This document shows, piece by piece, positions 25,275 through 35,679 of a stretch of 64,000 nucleotides of DNA. A program made the position numbers and the translations under genes. The stretch is from Taudactylus pleione. Taxonomy: Eukaryota > Chordata > Amphibia > Anura > Myobatrachidae. The stretch is from NCBI GenBank assembly GCA_031769625.1, contig JAUIMM010000739.1, forward strand, positions 124,001-188,000, in the 5' to 3' direction. Each line of letters opens with the position of its first letter. Positions within the stretch are counted from its first letter, which is position 1. The notes beneath the pieces are model-generated. The model did not search any database and had not been told where the DNA came from. It worked only from the letters and a program-made list of their open reading frames with translations.

Positions 25275-26720
25275 GTGCCTATCTGTGTACATACGTGTAC
25301 GTGTGTGCCTATCTGTGTACATGTGTGCCTATCTGTGTACATACGTGTACATGTGTGCCTATCTGTGTACGTGTGTGCCTATCTGTGTACATACGTGTAT
25401 GTGTGTGCCTATCTGTGTACATACGTGTATGTGTGTGCCTATCTGTGTACATACGTGTATGTGTGTGCCTATCTGTGTACATACGTGTACGTGTGTGCCT
25501 ATCTGTGTACATACGTGTACGTGTGTGCCTATCTGTGTACATACGTGTATGTGTGTGCCTATCTGTGTACATACGTGTAAGTGCGTGCCTATCTGTGTAC
25601 ATACGTGTACGTGTGTGCCTATCTGTGTACATACGTGTACGTGTGTGCCTATCTGTGCATACGTGTACGTGTGTGCCTATCTGTGTACATACGTGTATGT
25701 GTGTGCCTATCTGTGTACATACGTGTATGTGTGTGCCTATCTGTGTACATACGTGTACGTGTGTGCCTATCTGTGTACATACGTGTACGTGTGTGCCTAT
25801 CTGTGTACATACGTGTACGTGTGTGCCTATCTGTGTACATACGTGTATGTGTGTGCCTATCTGTGTACATACGTGTAAGTGTGTGCCTATCTGTGTACAT
25901 ACGTGTACGTGTGTGCCTATCTGTGTACATACGTGTACGTGTGTGCCTATCTGTGTACATACGTACGTGTGTGCCTCTCTGTGCATACGTGTAAGTGCGT
26001 GCCTATCTGTGTAAATACGTGTACGTGTGTGCTGATCTGTGTACATATGTGTAAGTGTGTGCCTATCTGTGTACATGTGTACGTGTGTGCCTATCTGTGT
26101 ACATACGTGTACGTGTGTGCCTATCTGTGTACATACGTGTACGTGTGTGCCTATCTGTGTACATATGTGTAAGTGTGTGCCTATCTGTGTACATATGTGT
26201 AAGTGTGTGCCTATCTGGATACATACGTGTAAGTGTGTGCCTATCTGGATACATACGTGTAAGTGTGTGCCTATCTGTGTACATGCGTGTAAGTGTGTGC
26301 CTATCTGGATACATAAGTGTACGTGTGTGCCTATCTGTGTACATGCGTGTAAGTGTGTGCCTATCTGGATACATGCGTGTAAGTGTGTGCCTATCTGTGT
26401 ACATACGCGTAAGTGTGTGCCTATCTGTGTACATACGTGTAAGTGTGTGCCTATCTGTGTACATATGTGTAAGTGTGTGCCTATCTATGTACATGCATGT
26501 AAGTGTGTACATACGTGTAAGTGTGTGCCTATCTGTGTACATACGTGTAAGTGGGTACATATGTGTAAGTGTGTGCCTATCTGTGTACATATGTGTAAGT
26601 GTGTGCCTATCTGGATACATACGTGTAAGTGTGTGCCTATCTGGATACATACGTGTAAGTGTGTGCCTATCTGTGTACATACGTGTAAGTGTGTACATAC
26701 GTGTAAGTGTGTGCCTATCT
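25275..26720 (+). repeat. 30-bp minisatellite array in intron 2
   Basis: About 48 copies of gtgtgcctatctgtgtacat plus acgtgtacgt, beginning about 100 bases after the exon 2 donor. The 5' half favours acgtgtacgtgtg, the 3' half acgtgtaagtgtg and ctggatacat. Both strands are open in several frames because the unit is a multiple of three without stops. Confidence 0.96.
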
Positions 26721-26848
26721 GTGTGCATATTTGTCTGTGTGCCTATCTGTGTGTGTGTGTCTATCTGTGTACACATGTACACAATCTGTGTGTACATATG
26801 TGTGTGTACATATATCTGTGTGTATATGTGTGTGTACATTTCTGTATA
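26721..26848 (+). repeat. irregular TG/TA-rich continuation of the 30-bp array
   Basis: Degenerate tgtgtgtacatatctgtgtg words with no fixed period, bridging to a dispersed element. Confidence 0.7.
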
Positions 26849-26992
26849 TAGATTGTAAGCTTACGAGCAGGGCCTTCCTACCTATATATCTGGCTGTTAT
26901 TACCCAGTTTTGTTCTATTAATGTTTACAATTGAAAAGCGCAACGGAATATGCTGCACTATGTAAGAAGCTGTTAATAAATAAAAATTAGTA
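26849..26992 (+). mobile_element. dispersed retroelement 3' end, + strand copy
   Basis: The segment begins agattgtaagcttacgagca, then gggccttcctacc, tattacccagttttgt, gcgcaacggaatatgctg and ends aataaataaaaat. It shares its plan with the minus-strand copy at 7656-7945. It separates two TG-rich arrays and probably inserted into an older combined array. Confidence 0.6.
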
Positions 26993-27835
26993 TTTGTGTG
27001 TCACATATCTGTATGTACATGTATGTGTATCTGTGTGCACATATCTGTGTGCACATATCTGTGTACACATGTGTGTACCTATGTGTGTGTACATGTATCT
27101 GTGTACACGTGTGTAATGTGTATCTGTGCCTACCTATGTGTATGTGTGTGTACGGGCTCTGGTTCCTGCGTTGTACGGTGTCTGTGGGATGCCCAGGATG
27201 TATAAATCTGTCTGTGTGTACATGTGTGTATATCTGTGTGTACGTGTGTGTATATCTGTGTGTACGTGTGTGTACATGTGTGTACGGTGCTGCACAGTGC
27301 TGGGGGATGCCCAGGATGTATAAATCTGTCTGTGTGTACATGTGTGTATATCTGTGTGTACGTGTGTGTACATGTGTGTACGGTGCTGCACAGTGCTGGG
27401 GGATGCCCAGGATGTATAAATCTGTCTGTGTGTACATGTGTGTATATCTGTGTGTACGTGTGTGTACATGTGTGTACGGTGCTGCACAGTGCTGGGGGAT
27501 GCCCAGGATGTATAAATCAGTGTATCTGTGTGTATGTATGTGTGTGTACATTTGTGTATATGTGTGTGTATGTATGTGTGTACATGTGTATATGTGTGTG
27601 TACGGTGCTACACAGTGCCTGGGGGATGCCCAGAATGTATAAATCCGTCTATCTGTGTGTACATGTGTGTATGTATGTGTGTACGGTGCTGCACAGTGCT
27701 GGGGGATGCCCAGGATGTATAAATCAGTGTATCTGTGTGTACATGTGTGTATGTATGTATGTGTATATGTGTGTGTACAGTGCTGCACAGTGCTGGGGGA
27801 TGCCCAGGATGTATAAATCCGTCTATCTGATACAG
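26993..27835 (+). repeat. TG-rich array with ~80-125-bp higher-order units
   Basis: The word gatgcccaggatgtataaat recurs at about 27188, 27306, 27402, 27498, 27624 (one mismatch), 27705 and 27799. Each copy is followed by variable tgtgtacatgtgtgtatatc runs and gtgctgcacagtgctggggg. The copies at 27306, 27402 and 27498 are exactly 96 bp apart and almost identical. Confidence 0.92.
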
Positions 27836-27865
27836 AAGTTTGCTAATCGGCAATAATGAACTTGC

Positions 27866-28279
27866 CTGTCAGCCCCGCGCACCATCCCCATGTATTAGCT
27901 GATTGGCTGTCAGCCCCGCGCACCATCCCCATGTATCAGCTGATTGGCTGTCAGCCCCGCGCACCATCCCCATGTATCAGCTGATTGGCTGTCAGCCCCG
28001 CGCACCATCCCCATGTATCAGCTGATTGGCTGTCAGCCCCACGCACCATCCCCGTGTATCAGCTGATTGGCTGTCAGCCCCGCGCACCATCCCCGTGTAT
28101 CAGCTGATTGGCTGTCAGCTCTGCGCACCATCCCCATGTATCAGCTGATTGGCTGTCAGCTCTGCGCACCATCCCCATGTATCAGCTGATTGGCTGTCAG
28201 CCCCGCGCACCATCCCCATGTATCAGCTGATTGGCTGTCAGCCCCACGCACCATCCCCATGTATCAGCTGATTGGCTGC
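27866..28279 (+). repeat. 41-bp minisatellite array, ~10 copies
   Basis: The unit is ggctgtcagccccgcgcacc, then atccccatgtatcagctgatt. Variants are ccacgcacc, tctgcgcacc and ccccgtgt. Confidence 0.96.
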
Positions 28280-28374
28280 CTGCTCTGCACAGATTCTGCC
28301 TCAGTGGGTTCCTCACCCCCCGGCTCTGTCAGGCAGGACCTCGCCGCTCAGCACTTTCTACCCTTCCCCACTCT

Positions 28375-28601
28375 GTTTGTTAGCAAATTGCTCATATAAT
28401 GTAGCTGGGCAGCTCCTCCTTGTGCCTATAAGACGTATGGAGGAGGACAGGTGTGTAGAATGTGTGAGTTTGTGTGTTACACTCCGGTTTGTTAGCTCAT
28501 ATAATGCTGCTGGGCAGCTCCTCCTTGTGCCTATAAGACGTATGGAGGAGGACAGGTGTGTAGAATGTGTGAGTTTGTGTGTTACACTCCGGTTTGTTGT
28601 A
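28375..28601 (+). repeat. two-copy ~112-bp tandem duplication
   Basis: The sequence from gtttgttagc through gctgggcagctcctcc and ggaggacaggtgtgtag to gttacactccg is present twice, the second copy starting at about 28487. The first copy has a 6-base addition (aaattg) and one substitution. A third start (ggtttgttg) follows at 28591 but diverges at once. Confidence 0.93.
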
Positions 28602-28894
28602 GCGTTGATCATTGCAGAGTGTGAAACGTTACTGTTAGCGTGTGTGTTCCTCTGTAATGTGACCATGTATGTTTTACTCTTAACTTTGTTCATTGCTGAA
28701 ATAATTACTTTTAACTAATAATATTCCTACAGGAGAGATCTGAAGTCCTGCAGATTATAATGAGACTGTAACTAAAGAGCGGCTATTTGTCGCTGTTACT
28801 GGGCGTTTGCTATACAGATAGGCCAGACCTGATATCTCTGGGGGTCTGCTAGGTTACTTAGATGATACAAGCTGTTATTATTAGTAGTAGTATT
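28602..28894. other. intron 2 unique sequence
   Basis: AT-rich, nothing recognised. Confidence 0.5.
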
Positions 28895-29435
28895 CTGACC
28901 CCTGGGGCCTGGTGCCTCACACAGCAGTGTGCCTCACGCACATACTCTGACCCCTGGGGCCTGGTGTCTCACACAGCAGCGTGCCTCACGCACATACTCT
29001 GACCCCTGGGGCCTGGTGCCTCCCAGCAGTGTGCCTCACGCACATACTCTGACCCCTGGGGCCTGGTGCCTCACACAGCAGCGAGCCTCACGCACATACT
29101 CTGACCCCTGGGGCCTGGTGCCTCACACAGCAGCATGCCTCACGCACATACTCTGACCCCTGGGGCCTGGTGCCTCACACAGCAGCATGCCTCACGCACA
29201 TACTCTGACCCCTGGGGCCTGGTGCCTCACACAGCAGCGTGCCTCACGCACATACTCTGACCCCTGGGGCCTGGTGCCTCACACAGCAGCATGCCTCACG
29301 CACATACTCTGACCCCTGGGGCCTGGTGCCTCACACAGCAGTATGCCTCACGCACATACTCTGACCCCTGGGGCCTGGTGCCTCACACAGCAGTGTGCCT
29401 CACGCACATACTCTAACCCCCTTGGCCCTGGTGCC
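28895..29435 (+). repeat. 52-bp minisatellite array, ~10 copies
   Basis: The unit is ctctgacccctggggcctgg, then tgcctcacacagcagcgtgc and ctcacgcacata. One copy near 29010 lacks four bases; the terminal copy is degenerate. Confidence 0.96.
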
Positions 29436-29865
29436 TCACGCACATACTCTCTCCCATTGTATAATGCAGCATTTACCATTGGCTGTAGCTGCGATGGCAG
29501 AATCCGCTATAGATGACTCGCAGTAACCAACCAGCTCTGACACCTCAGAACATAAATATCCATAATAAAGCGGTCAGAATGAAGCGTTGCCACGTGTACA
29601 GTAATCAGGCGATCACACAATTAGGCCAAATACACTGATATTCTGCCGTCCTGGGTAATTGGATATTCCCGTGTGGTCTTCTTATGACTGATACCAGCTA
29701 GCACAGAATGGAGATGAGGATGGGCATCGCAGCTTCGCTTTGTTAGACCCAACGTCACTGCCCAAAGGATTTAATTTGTGAAGTTATTGTAACTTTTTTT
29801 CTGTAATAACAGATTTAGATCAGTATCCTATTCAGCTATGCAGAAATACTATATAAGGCTCAAAC
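29436..29865. other. intron 2 unique sequence
   Basis: No array or element recognised. Confidence 0.5.
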
Positions 29866-29897
29866 TGCAGGTAACATAAGTCAGGATAAAGGAGATA

Positions 29898-30053
<156 letters not shown>

Positions 30054-30231
30054 CATACAAATAACAGCGGCACTCACAGGACTTGTAAAGAAGACTCCAG
30101 ACTCCCAAGGTCAAGTTCAACGTTTCAGTCAAACGACTTTTATCTTGATAAAAGTCGTTTGACTGAAACGTTGACCTTGGGAGTCTGGAGTCTTCTCTAC
30201 AAGTCCTGTGAGTGCCGCTGTTATTTGTATG
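30054..30231. mobile_element. near-perfect hairpin (fold-back) element, ~85-bp arms
   Basis: The left arm 30054-30144 and right arm 30147-30231 are complementary across almost their whole length (cataacagcgg-type ends, core cgtttcagtcaaacgacttt) around a 2-base centre at 30145-30146. The arms differ by one substitution (gtaaag or gtagag) and a 6-base insertion in the left arm. No coding capacity. Flanked by AT microsatellite. Confidence 0.85.
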
Positions 30232-30311
30232 GATATCTTTGATCCATTGGGACCATCTGAGGGCACCTAGGCATGTACAGTTTATTCATTTGCTGAGTGC
30301 TGGCATTATTT

Positions 30312-30314
<3 letters not shown>

Positions 30315-30348
<34 letters not shown>
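30315..30348. repeat. (TA)n microsatellite
   Basis: An uninterrupted ta repeat followed by cacacctggtac. Confidence 0.9.
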
Positions 30349-30351
<3 letters not shown>

Positions 30352-30436
30352 CTGGTACATTGCTGCTGATGTGACCTAATGCTGGGTGATGGGCTGCAGG
30401 TAACATAAGTCAGGATAAAGGAGATATGTATATATA

Positions 30437-32067
30437 CAGTCAGGTCCATAAATATTGGGACATTGACAGAATTTTCATATTTTGGCCTCTATTCACCACC
30501 ACAATGGCTTTGAAATGAAACAAACAAGATGAGCTTTACCTGCAGACTTTCAGATTTAATTTGAGGGTAATTACATCCAAATCAGGTGAACGGTGTAGGA
30601 ATTACAACGGTTTCTATATGTGCCTCCCACTTTTTAAGGGGCCAAAAGTAATGGGATTATCAACGCAAAAGCTATTTCATGGACAGGTGTGGGCTATTCC
30701 CTCGTTATTTCATTATCAATTAAGCAGGTAAAAGGTTTGGAGTTGATTCTAGGTGTGACATTTGCATTTGGAGTCAGTTGCTGCCGACTCTCAATATGAG
30801 ATCCAAAGAGCTGTCACTATCAGTGAAGCCATCATTAGGCTGAAAAATCAAAACAAACCCATCAGAGAGATAGCAAAAACATTAGGTGTGGCCAAATCAA
30901 CTGTTTGGAACATTCTTAAAAAGAAAGAACGCACCAGAGAGCTCAGCAACACCAAAAGACCCGGAAGACCACGGAAAACAACTGTGGTAGATGACAGAAG
31001 AATTATTTTCCTGGTGAAGAAAAACCCCTTCACAACAGTTGACCAAATCAATCTCCAGGAGGTTGGTGTATATGTGTCAAAGTCAACAATTAAGAGAAGA
31101 CTTCACAAGAGTGAATAAAGAGGGTTCACCACAAGATGTAAACCATTGGTGAGCCACAAAAACAGGAAGACCAGATTAGAGTTTGCCAAACAACATCTAA
31201 AAAAGCCATTACAGTTCTGGAACAACATCCTATGGACAGATGAGACAAAGATCAACTTGTACCAGAGTGATGGGAAGTGAAGAGAAGGAAAGGAACTGCT
31301 CATGATCCAAAACATACCACCTCATCAGTGAAGCATGGTGGTGGTAGTGTCATGGCGTGGGCATGTATGGCTGCCAATGGAACTGGTTCCCTTGTATTTA
31401 TTGATGTGACTGTTGACAAAAGCAGCAGAATGAATTCTGAAGTGTTTCGGGCAATATTATATGCTCATGTTCAGTCAAATGCTTCAGAACTCATTGGACG
31501 GCGCTTCACAGTGCAGATGGACAATGACCCGAAGCATACTGCAAAAGCAACCAGAGAGTTTTTTAAGGCTAAAAAGTGGAATGTTATGCAATGGCCAAGT
31601 CAATCCCCTGACCTGAATCTGATTGAGCATGCATTTCACATGATGAAGACAAAACTGAAGGGAAAATGCCCCAAGAACAAGCAGGAACTGAAGACATTTG
31701 CAGTAGAGGCCTGGCAGAGCATCACCAGGGATGAAACCCAGCGTCTGGTGACGTCTATGCGTTCCAGACTTCAGGCTGTAATTGCCTGCAAAGGATTTGC
31801 AACAAAGTATTAAAAAGTGAAAGTTAGATTTAGGATTGTTTAGTTTGTCCCATTACTTTTGGCCCCTTAAAAAGTGGGAGGTACATATAGAAACCGTTGT
31901 AATTCCTACACCGTTCACCTGATTTGGATGTAATTACCCTCAAAATAAATCTGAAAGTCTGCAGGTAAAGTACATCTTGTTTGTTTCATTTCAAAGCCAT
32001 TGTGGTGGTGAATAGAGGCCAAAATATGAAAATTCTGTCAATGTCCCAATATTTATGCACCTGACTG
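30437..32067 (+). mobile_element. Tc1/mariner-type transposon, inactivated, 1631 bp
   Basis: The ends cagtcaggtccataaatatt and its near reverse complement at 32041-32067 define the element. Terminal inverted repeats of about 220 bp (30437-30656 and 31848-32067) are highly similar. TA dinucleotides lie just outside both ends (30435-30436 and 32068-32069), the expected Tc1/mariner target duplication. The interior holds a broken transposase. Family knowledge: such elements move by cut-and-paste using a DDE transposase that binds the inverted repeats. With a disrupted transposase this copy cannot supply its own enzyme, but its ends look intact enough to be moved in trans. Confidence 0.95.
30762..31813 (+). 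pseudogene. broken Tc1-like transposase
   Basis: The first part (30762-31118) encodes the DNA-binding half: a helix-turn-helix with IREIAKTLGVAKSTVWNIL and an AT-hook-like GRPRKT linker, ending at an in-frame TAA at 31116. The same frame continues after the stop with recognisable transposase sequence, including the WTDE block that carries the first catalytic Asp (codon 31239-31241). Near 31275 a small deletion shifts the frame. The last part (31277-31813) reads in another frame to the natural stop and contains the DNDPKHT block (second Asp) and SPDLNLIEH (catalytic Glu, giving a DD34E-type triad). So there is one nonsense change and one frameshift, and otherwise good preservation. It starts about 325 bases inside the left end. 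Confidence 0.93.
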
Positions 32068-32148
32068 TATGTATCTGGTACGTTGCTGCTGCTGTGACCT
32101 AATGCTGGGTGTATGGGCTGCAGGTAACATAAGTCAGGATAAAGGAGA

Positions 32149-32149
32149 T

Positions 32150-32240
<91 letters not shown>
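32149..32240. repeat. (TA)n microsatellite, ~45 repeats
   Basis: About 90 bases of uninterrupted ta dinucleotide. Open on both strands as Tyr/Ile peptides with no meaning. Confidence 0.97.
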
Positions 32241-32243
<3 letters not shown>

Positions 32244-32290
32244 GGTGCATTGCTGCTGATGTGACCCAATGCTGGGTGTATGGGCTGCAG

Positions 32291-34140
32291 TCTGGAATGG
32301 TTCCTGGAAGCATTTCCGAGCAGCCACCTAATATGAATCTCCAGTCCCCATACACACTTGGTGCAGGCAGAGGCCACATTCCCAGAGAGTGGAGTCACAG
32401 GGAGCTGCCCATGTCACATACAGAAAGGCCTTGTTCTGTCCCTCCCCCGGCAGTGCCCATAGCCGGCCCTTTGTCCCAGCTTCTGCAGTAGGTGTTTTTG
32501 TTGAGCTAGAAGCCCATTACGTATGGTGGAAATGTTTTCCTGCAGGATCCGGTTGCAAATGTTAAGCTGCTTAGATGCCTCCTCACCTTATTAGTTATTT
32601 GGTTTAGCCATGGCTCGCATACTACTACAGCGTAGCGGGCTGCTGGCTGCCGTGGAATGAGTTAATGACCATAGCCGTGCTGGAACAGAGGTCCTGTTTT
32701 GTGGTGTCCTGGGCCTCTGTTCCCTGGGAATGCTGCTGTGTAATTATGTCCATCTAGACACCCAGTGCTTGCACCCTATAGGGTAGGAGCACGGTGAGAT
32801 GAATTCATGCAGCGCGGCTTCTGCGCAACGGTCTATACATGAGGCCTAGTACCCGGGAGGAGAGAGATTTGTGTCTTTGTGCCAAGCAGCCATGGTGCCC
32901 AAAACTGTCGTCTTAGGAATGAGACTGACGTTCTGTCTGCAGCACCCTGGAATGTCCTATGGCATGTATCTAGCAGAACATCTGTATCTGGGTGTGTAAC
33001 ACGTACCAGCTGCCACATCTGCCCCGACAGGACCACCACATCCAATGTGCAAGTGTCATAGACCTGCGATTACAGCACTCGCATTGCTAAGTGCTGACAC
33101 AGTAAAGCAGTTTTATAAGGGGAATCGCCCCCGTGTCCTGCATGTCTGCGAGGTGTATTGTCCCTGTACACTACTCTGTGCTCCCCCAGACGTTGCTCTC
33201 GCAGAGGCGGAATGATGATGCTGCTGTAGGACTGAAATCACTCTGCGGGTTAGGTGCAATGATTCTGTTATATTGGTTATTCTCGGACTGTGTGGTTAAT
33301 TCTAGCTACAGTATTACGTTACTGACCATCAGAAATAATAGCGTCACACCCAGGGCTGCAATTCCAGCCATCTCCCCTGCGGTGCCAGCACGCAGCGTCC
33401 ATATACAGCAGTGGTGGGGTTAGAGAATTCCTCCGGGCGCGTTGTGGGTTTTCCTGTGATAAATATAACCAGCCTGTGTTTGTGTTTCCATTAGTGATGC
33501 TATCGTGGTCTCTGTATATTTATACATGAGCGTGGGTATATCTGCTACAGCACAACTTGCACATTGATTGCTTACCATAGACTTGGATTGTGTTTGATGT
33601 TGTAATTGCAATATGCCAGGAGGGCTCAGGCCACCTGCCCTCTCCATACTGTGATACTGCCGGGACTGGGCATACATTAGGGTATAATGGGTTCTGCCAG
33701 CTCTCCCCGAAGCTCACAGGCGCGATTACTAGCTTAACATGTATAATAGGAATAACAGACGACCTCCTTCAAGTGAGCGAGCAAAGGACTTTGAGAACTT
33801 GCTGGGAGTGGAAGGGAAGCCGTGCCTGGAATGTAAATGAGCCGGTATTATTGCCGGTCTTGCTGCAGGCTGGAACGTGTGATGTGAGAATCAAAGGCTC
33901 CCGTATCCCACCAGGGAGCTGCGCCTCTCATTCCCCGTCTCCTCCTCCCTCTGTGCTGCTGTGAGCTGAGGGTACAAATGCCGCAACTGGGATAAGCCTG
34001 TCTGAGTCCTGCAGGCTCTCTGTACTTGATAAATCCAAGGGGCGTGTGATTAATCCTTATTCCAGTGTCACATATGGCAATGCACATGCTGGGGTGTATT
34101 TATTAACATTTTACAGAAAACCAAAAAGTTATATATTTAA
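32291..34140. other. intron 2 unique sequence, 1.85 kb
   Basis: Higher-complexity, array-free sequence. Several short open frames occur (for example 32833-33045, 33133-33423, 33590-33964), none with a recognisable motif or codon-bias signal that I can see. It is one of the longest stretches without repeats and so the likeliest place in intron 2 for conserved regulatory sequence, but I see no specific element. Confidence 0.5.
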
Positions 34141-34224
34141 TTTTATTGATTTTTTTTTTTTTACTTCTGAAGTATACACTTAGCTCACAGCCTCTTCATA
34201 TTGTATCCGCACTGTCATTTTGTC

Positions 34225-35397
34225 AGAGACAACGTTCTAGTTCCATCATGTCATGTTATAGGCGACGTTGTTCCACCATGTCATATTATAGGCAACGTTC
34301 TAGTTCCACCACGTCATATTATAGACGACTTTCTAGTTCCACCATGTCATATTATAGACGACGTTCTAGTTCCACCACGTCATATTATAGACGACGTTCT
34401 AGTTCCACCATGTCATATTACAGACGACGTTCTAGTTCCACCATGTCACATTATAGACGACTCTAGTTCCACCATGTCACATTATAGACGACTCTAGTTC
34501 CACCATGTCACATTATAGACGACTCTAGTTCCACCATGTCACATTATAGACGACTCTAGTTCCACCATGTCACATTATAGACGACTCTAGTTCCACCATG
34601 TCATATTATAGACGACTCTAGTTCCACCATGTCATATTATAGACGACATTCTAGTTTCACCATGTCATCATATAGACGACGTTCTAGTTCCACCATGTCA
34701 TATTATAGACGACTCTAGTTCCACCATGTCATATTATAGACGACGTTCTAGTTCCACTACGTCATATTATAGACGACGTTCTAGTTCCACCAATGTCATA
34801 TTATAGACGACGTTCTAGTTCCACCATGTCATATTACAGACGACGTTCTAGTTCCACCATGTCACATTATAGACGACGTTCTAGTTCCACCATGTCATAT
34901 TACAGACGACGTTCTAGTTCCACCATGTCATATTATAGACGACGTTCTAGTTCCACCATGTCATATTACAGACAACGTTCTAGTTCCACCATGTCATATT
35001 ATAGACGACGTTCTAGTTCCACCATGTTATTTTATAGACGACTCTAGTTCCACCATGTCATTTTATAGACGACTCTAGCTCCACCATGTCATATTATAGA
35101 CTACTCTAGTTCCACCATGTCATATTATAGACTACTCTAGTTCCACCATGTCATATTATAGACGACGTTCTAGTTCCACCATGTCATATTACAGACGACG
35201 TTCTAGTTCCACCATGTCACATTATAGACGACGTTCTAGTTCCACCATGTCATATTACAGACGACGTTCTAGTTCCACCATGTCATATTATAGACGACAT
35301 TCTAGTTCAACCATGTCATATTATAGATGACGTTCTAGTTCCACCATGTCATATTATAGACGACGTTCTAGTTCCACCATGTCATATTACAGACACC
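34225..35397 (+). repeat. 33/29-bp minisatellite array, ~37 copies
   Basis: The unit is gttctagttccaccatgtca, then tattatagacgac (33 bp). A 29-bp version lacks the cgtt before ctag. Short-unit blocks (34450-34630, 35040-35160) alternate with long-unit blocks. The periodic SSSTMSYYRRR peptide is the monomer translated. Confidence 0.97.
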
Positions 35398-35419
35398 GCA
35401 GGACCTACATAGACGCAGC

Positions 35420-35520
35420 AACTATCATTTGCGTTGTGTGTGTGTGGTATGTATGTATGTATGTGTGTGTGTAGTATGTGTGTGTGTGGAATGTATATAT
35501 GTGTGTGTATATATATATGA
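35420..35520. repeat. GT/ATGT/AT microsatellite
   Basis: Mixed gtgtgt, atgtatgt and tatata runs immediately after the 33-bp array. Confidence 0.9.
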
Positions 35521-35679
35521 AACCCAGAACCTTGCGTCAGTAGTATACTATTTGGGGGCCCTGCTCCTTCTACTATCATTATTCCCCGGTGTGACCGGAT
35601 GACCTCACTTCTCTACGCGATCACTGATTAGGCTTGATCTTAGGGGTATCTGGGATTCCTGCTTACCAGGATCTGGTCT

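Noticed and set aside
25309..27853. Overlapping frames on both strands rich in Cys/Val/Tyr or Thr/His/Arg
   Set aside because: TG-rich arrays of period 30 and related; repeat translation only.
28929..29156. Short + strand frame with repeated PHAHTLTPGAWC peptide
   Set aside because: Translation of the 52-bp array.
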